This document shows, in pieces, positions 58,070-64,000 of a stretch of 64,000 nt of DNA. This stretch comes from Serinus canaria (lineage: Eukaryota > Chordata > Aves > Passeriformes > Fringillidae). The DNA is taken from the NCBI RefSeq assembly GCF_022539315.1, contig NC_066313.1:22977059-23041058 (forward strand), read 5' to 3'. The notes beneath the pieces were generated by a model. It was not told where the DNA came from. It saw only the letters and a list, made by a program, of their open reading frames with translations, and did no database searches. Position 1 is the stretch's first letter, and each line of letters opens with the position of its first letter. A program made the translations under genes and the position numbers.

Positions 58070-61000
58070 TAACTTTTGAAAAACAAAACAAGTTAAAAAC
58101 CACAGAAGTTCATAAACAGTGACAAGAACAAAACTATCTTTGGTCAGCTTCAGAGAATATGTCTTTTGTATAGATGCATCCATTGGCAAACTCAGAGGGT
58201 GGTGGCTCTTGGAATTTGGATCAGGTAGGTTGTTGGGTTTTTTTTCCAATTTCAGGTTTATTATTTTAACAAATCCAAGTCCATCATCAGGTCTCCTTAT
58301 TTCTAGGAAAGATTAAAGACTTTCAAAGTGCAGAGGAAAAAGGTGCAATTCTTAAGAACACTGCAAGGTTAGAGGGTCCTGTGTGCTAATAAAACGTGTT
58401 GGTTTGGTAACAAGCTGAAGCAGGGGCAGGAGCAGCACTGCTTTGTGAATGCAGCTTTTTCAAAAGGGTGTGTTGAAAGTATTTCAGGAGGAGAGACATG
58501 TGAGGGAAATCTTTCAGTGTCAACAGGGAGGCCAGACACTGAACTTCTGCCCACTCCAGAGTTAACACCATCCTTTGAAACAGAGGAGATTGACCTCTGC
58601 AGTTGAGAATCACTGAGTGGCAGTAGGGGGTTCCCTGCTTTTGTTTCCGAGCCACTTGCAACAGAGATACAGGGAATAGTAATTGGAAATTACGGTTAAA
58701 TGGGGGAAAAATATTTTTTTTTCTTGGAAACTGGACTGGAAAAGGAGGGTAGTAGGATATTGATTAACAAAGTTCTCTACTCTGTCCTTAATGAAATCGA
58801 ACAGTGCTTGAAGAGGACATGCACAGTTCCTTCTCCTCTCCTCCTTTTATGAGGAGCGCAAGATCTGCTGTCCTGCTCAAAGGCAAAGCAATAGGTTCTG
58901 GGAAATCTTGCAGCAGGTATTGAAAATCCACCACATCATGTACCTCCTCTTCCTCCCTCAAGCCACATTAACCATGTCCTGCTCCATTCCCTGAATCACT
59001 CTCTGCCATCCATGTATAGAAATCATTACAATACCTCTTCCCCTCAGACCAGTTTTATCTGGAGAAAACATAACCCAGCAGACTAAGAGAAAAAAGAACA
59101 GTCCTGGCACTTCAGCAATGAGACCTTCTAGCAAAGAAATGAGAGAAGTAAGGATGTTTCAAACAGCAGGAGTAAGTTTGAGATGACCCTGTGTGGTTCA
59201 CCAACAAGCCCAAACAATCAGGACACTGCCTTTCTAGGGAAGCAAGCATCACCTCTCTTAGTAATGTCCTCCTAAAGCAGAACCCTCCCTCAGTGCCTGA
59301 TGCTCAAGAGAAAGCTCTCACTCCCCTGCTGCTGGACTGGCAGCATACAGCCACACACTCATCTCCAAGTGCAGGTATCCCAGATGGAGCTATGAGCTCT
59401 TCAAAGATCAAGTCTAGCCTCAGTTGCTTTGCTGGATCCAAATCTTAAAAGTGGGAAGACTGACCCTGCAAAACTCATGTGATCTGTACTTTCCAAAATG
59501 GAAGGAAAAGTCTGCGCAGATGGAAGAAAATACAAAATTAAAGCAATTTCTGACTGCGACGACATGACTTTGGACAGATTGCACACCTCTTGGTATTTTG
59601 TTCCTCCTTCTTCCCCTCAGCACACTCCCACATCCACTGCTGTGAAGCTCAGATTGTAATACCTATGTCAATGACTAATTTAATTTATGTTTGCCAAGTG
59701 TATACAAATCCTCAGGTAGAAAAACACTTCATGAAATAATGCAGCTGACCAGTAAGTTTTATATAAGCAAGCACCATGTTATGATCATGAGGAAAAAGAC
59801 CAAAAGACCATTGACAACAAAGGGAGAAGAGAAATCCATGCCAAGTTTTCAGCAAGTGTGTGTTAAAGAGGAGCCTGTGCCAGCATTTGAAAACCAAGCC
59901 GACAGCAGAGCAGAAGGCTAATAAAGAGATTCAGCTGATAACAGCTTAGCTAAAACACCTATAGATAAAACAGTTGGCACAGGAATCTCAGTGTATTCAA
60001 GTAGGAAAAGCTTTGTTTTGTTTATTTGGGTTTTTTTTAATGCTGTATTTAAAATTGCAAAATCTTCCCTGAGGCACTATGATAAAATAAAAGGAAGAAA
60101 ACTTATTTTGGCTAGTTTAAGTGTTCCATCTTCACTGAAAACAAAACAACCAAGACTCTTCCCCTCGATCGCGAAAATATCACAATTTTCCATTCTGTTT
60201 CAACGGGAATTTTATCAACATCAACTTGACTTCAAAAGTCATTGATTTTGCTGATACAATGTCTCCTGACAGGAAAATATTCTATTGATATTTGCTGATC
60301 ATCACCTCTAGTTTAGAGCTGAAGGTGAATGGAGAACTAGCGAGGTTGAATTTTTACTACTGAAAGACTTTTCTCCGTCCCTCTGAAAATGAGGGATTTC
60401 CTTCTACACATTCAGAGAGACCCTTAACATAAGGTTTAAATCCACAACATGCTCTATGCTGCTAACCTTATAAAAGGACAGTTAGTGACTGTCTTTGGTG
60501 GAAACAGGTACATACTGCATTATGCCCTTTGAATGATTTGGTCAGCATCTGGCAAAACCTGCCCCAAATATTTTTCATTCTCACAGCCATATACAGCTTT
60601 CTCTGTGCTGGCAAACTGCTGCCATCCATCCATCTATCCCAGAGGAGGCAGTTTACCATCAGTGTTGTTTCAAGATATGATTTTTTTTTTTTTCTGGCGA
60701 TTTATGTAGAAAGAAAAGCTATAGAAATGAGAGCCCCATGAATATTCCAACATTTTATATTACTACAAATTATTCACTCTCCTCTCCAGAGATGCCATTG
60801 CTAATTTAAAAGACCTTTTTTTTTCTTTAAAGGTATCTCAAGACTGTCTTAAAGAGCTGAGCAGACTTGGAGTGATAAGAAGGAAAATACGCCTCTAAAG
60901 ATGCTTAATGCTCAATTCTGAGTGTGTAGAGATGCTCACAAACCCTAAGCTCCACAAAGGACTGAGAGCTTCAGTTCCATTCAGTGTGTATATATTTACC

Positions 61001-63863
61001 ATTATTCACAGCATTACAGAGTTTCCACTGCAGTCCTTCCACAAGAGATACAATAAGCAGGAAAGCTTTCTGTGACAGAGGGCTCTGCCACATTCATCCA
61101 GCAGTTTAGCAGAACAATGCAGAGATGAAGTCTGCAGCTAAAGAAAACAGAGCTGTCACTTAAAAGCTCTAATGTTAATAGCTGTTCTGAAAACTCCATC
61201 ACAATGAAAAAGAAAAAAGAAAATGGGAGAATACTGAGGAAAAAGGGAATAGGACAATGTGAGGGCCACAGGACTGGCTGAGATATTCATACAATAGATG
61301 CAGTACTAAGACACTATCATGGGAGTGTTCATTTGGGGTATTCCCCAGCAGTGAAGAGGGACATGGCAACCAGGAACTCCAGGAATGGGTGTGCAAATCT
61401 CCCCAAGAGCTGCCTGAGCTGCTGACCTCCTCACTGTCCACCTTTGCTCTGACATCCCTGCAGCAAAATCTGTGGGGCATTCAGATCCACTGCAGCCACA
61501 GCTCTTCTTGCAGGACCACCATACTCTCATTGCCCATGGAAATGCAGTCTCAAGAGGGGCAGCCTGTGGATGAGGCAGCAAAGCCACTCTCCCCCTGGTC
61601 CCAAAGGAAAGAGGAAAACTGCAGGTGTACATCACCAGTTGGTAATAAATGCAGGTGCATGAAAGGAGGCTTACCAGCCCTGGATTTAATCTAGCAGAGC
61701 TGCCACATTTACTCTAGAGCCCACGCTGCTCTGCTCTATGGGTTACTCGTTACCCATACTAACACCATACTAATTAACCCAGGTGCTGCTGCAGGCACAG
61801 CCATCCCTCTCCTCCCAAGGAGAGCAGAGGAAACAGAATGAAGGATTCATAATGGTGAACAGAAGAGCAGCTTGCAGTAGCCAAACTGAAAGGAAAGGAA
61901 ATGGTGAATGTACTTCAGGCAAATTAAGTAGAAACGACAAAGTTGCTTGCACTGGGTATGACTTAGATCCATCATGTATAATGTGGTGGAAAGATCCCTC
62001 CCTGTATTACCCAATCAGATTTGACAAGAAAGCCAGTAAAATGTTGGGACTGAGCCATTTGGGACATCAGATTAGATTCTGCCAGCTGGTAGATAATGCC
62101 TAACACTTCCAGAAAAATGTTTAAACTTACATTTGTTTGGCAGTTTTATTGTTAAAGGCTGTCTTCTCCCCAGATACCTAGGGTAAGGTCCTCATTTTCC
62201 CACTTAGTTTGATTTTCAGGCATTTATCAAATACAACTAGCTACTCCCCTCAGCCTAATTTATTCTCCTCCTTTTTCTTCTTTTTTGACAATCCCAGCTC
62301 TTTACATGCCCAGCCACTGCTGGGATCGCTCCAGCACAATCCATTTCTGTAGGCAGAAGGGCCAATACACTTCTGTGGAAAGCCTTAAGTGTATTACCCT
62401 TAAAACAATACATCCCCTCTCAGCTGCCAGGTTATGCAGAAAATGAGCAGGCAGTAATAGCAAATGTTTCTTCCAGCTCCCCAGACTGATAGTGAGCTCT
62501 TGCAGGCGATACCCCATGGAGAAGACCCTCTTTTTTCCCTCCACCCCCATCTCCCATGAGCACAGCACTGTGATCAGGATGCAGACCCAAATGCCTTAGC
62601 CAGAGTCCCCGTGGGGCTGCTACCTTGCACCCAGGTAAATTGACTGCTGAGAGTGCTTCCAGGATTACAGGGCAGCAGACAACTTGAAAAGGACTATCAC
62701 ACACTAATGTTTATGTTATGAACCCCACGTTCCTACCGTCCTAAGGCTTCCTACCATCTCCCTCTTTGTAAGCAAGCAGAATTTGGGTTTCTTTGAACTG
62801 AGGTAACAGAACTCATTCAGAGCCATTCCAGCAGAAGAATATATAACACATACCATCAGCAAAAGCAGGAGATTGAGCAAAGGAAACAATTGAACTAAAG
62901 GCTGATATTTTTGTGTCCCTGTAATCTTCCTCACTCCTTCCCCACAGAGGCCTCTAAAGGGAGCTGACAGAGCCCTGACTGCAAGGGAGATGTAACACGG
63001 ATGAGGAGCCTCTTCAGAATGACATAAACCTGTTTTATCTGTCAGTCAGTATGGGGGATGAACAGTCATTTAGCAACAGTGTCACTGAAATTATATTGCT
63101 TTTCTTTTGAAATACATAAATATTTGATTCTCCCTTCCTCAACTTTCTGACTCTCCCCTTGTTTTAAAACAAAACTTCATAGATGTTAAAACATAGTTAG
63201 AACCATAGTTTGGTTTTTTTCCTCAGTCACATTCAGCTGGTTTGAAAAATATCTGAGTGTCTCTGTGTGTAAGAGAATTGGCATATATCCTGCCTATAGC
63301 TGATAAGAGGAAAAATAAAAAACAGGGAGTTGCAGAGTATATTGCCACTGGAATATAGCAGGTTTCTGTCCCTTTTCAGCTGAGGAGTTTTTCCCTTAGA
63401 ATCTGATGAGACCAATTTCAGGGGAAGGTTTCCAAGCCCCAGGCTCTCACCACTTGCCATATACCAAAAGCCTTATGTGAAAGTAGATTATAGGAGGTGG
63501 GCATGCTCTACCTGACCCATGGGTAGGGGCCCTGAACTTGAGTTTCATCCATCTCTGAATACAAAGGCTGTTCCCAGCAAGAGCTCTACCCCTTCAGAAT
63601 TCCCATGAGGTCAGTAAACCAGCCTGGGGAGGAAAACCACAATTATCTAAGTCATATTAACTGAGCCAGATGTACCTATGGCACAGAAGGATGGACAAGT
63701 CCCTGAAAATTTGTTCCAGATAGAGCACAAAACTCCCATTTTGTCTGAAAGTCTTTCCTGGGTACATGCAGGAAACACCACTGGGTATGTTTATCTGACT
63801 GAGACAAAGAGTATAGATCAGTTTTTACACGGCACTCAGCTTTCCACATTTTGGAGGCTGGCT
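58070..63863. other. Long stretch with no recognisable gene
   Basis: Unique sequence. A strong minus-strand acceptor-like tract ends at 59083 and another at 61886, each without a good donor. T runs occur near 60681 and 60818. No named repeats or domains are visible. Confidence 0.5.
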
Positions 63864-64000
63864 AAATACAAAATAACTCTCTTTTCTTTCTAGTCTATGT
63901 GGCAGAGAGTGGCCTATTGCCCTTGCTGCTGCCTTAACTCAGGTGCTGGAGACAAATTCTTTGGCTACGGTGACTTGTGCATGACTCCTGTCCCCAAACT
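63864..64000 (+). other. Acceptor and open frame at the window edge
   Basis: AACTCTCTTTTCTTTCTAG ends at 63893, a strong splice acceptor with a GCTAAAT branch-like motif about 30 bases upstream. From 63894 one frame (SMWQRVAYCPCCC, ending near GYGDLCMTPVPK) stays open to the end of the window and a second stays open to a TGA about 90 bases in. The segment may be the start of an exon continuing outside. Not recognised. Confidence 0.2.

Noticed and set aside
1..64000. CRISPR arrays, rRNA, canonical tRNA genes, prokaryotic operons
   Set aside because: None seen; the repeat content and composition are those of vertebrate nuclear DNA.

Overview
This window reads as nuclear DNA from a bird, and almost all of it is non-coding. 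The evidence is repeat content: a CR1 LINE 3' end with the decayed avian octamer tail (2303-2449), an ERVL-class LTR of a type common in bird genomes (about 9361-10198), several worn MIR/CORE-SINE relics, and a long, very old CR1 copy (about 33318-34810). Base composition is AT-leaning and CpG-poor. There is no bacterial-style gene density, operon structure or CRISPR array.

No protein-coding gene can be called with confidence. The longest open frames (193 codons at 47905-48486 and 155 codons at 8985-9452, both minus) match nothing I recognise and look like chance frames. The window is best described as an intergenic stretch or the inside of a very long intron. A few splice-site-bounded segments on the plus strand deserve testing: a CpG-enriched patch with a donor at 301 whose reading phase matches an acceptor at 1653, a 63-bp segment at 48683-48745 with strong splice sites and an open frame, a non-coding exon-like block at 37774-37939, and an acceptor at 63893 opening a frame that runs off the window. 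These are hypotheses, not genes.

Layout. 1-5.8 kb: CpG patch, candidate exons, CR1 fragment with a perfect hairpin at its 3' junction, MIR relic, AAT microsatellite. 5.8-12.5 kb: 240-bp purine tract, G-quadruplex motif, ERVL LTR containing a second G-quadruplex motif, possible minus-strand LTR. 12.5-24 kb: splice-like motifs, AT-rich blocks with homeodomain-type sites, a TATA-box promoter candidate, a full CRE and a CTCF-like site. 24-34.8 kb: mostly featureless, then a FOX/GATA inverted repeat and the ancient CR1. 34.8-64 kb: mostly featureless, with MIR relics, a minisatellite, a tRNA-like segment beside a 61-bp T tract, an 18-G run and the edge exon candidate.

I did not find a new multi-gene system. 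All motif and repeat identifications were made by eye from known consensus patterns and were not checked by alignment or database search.
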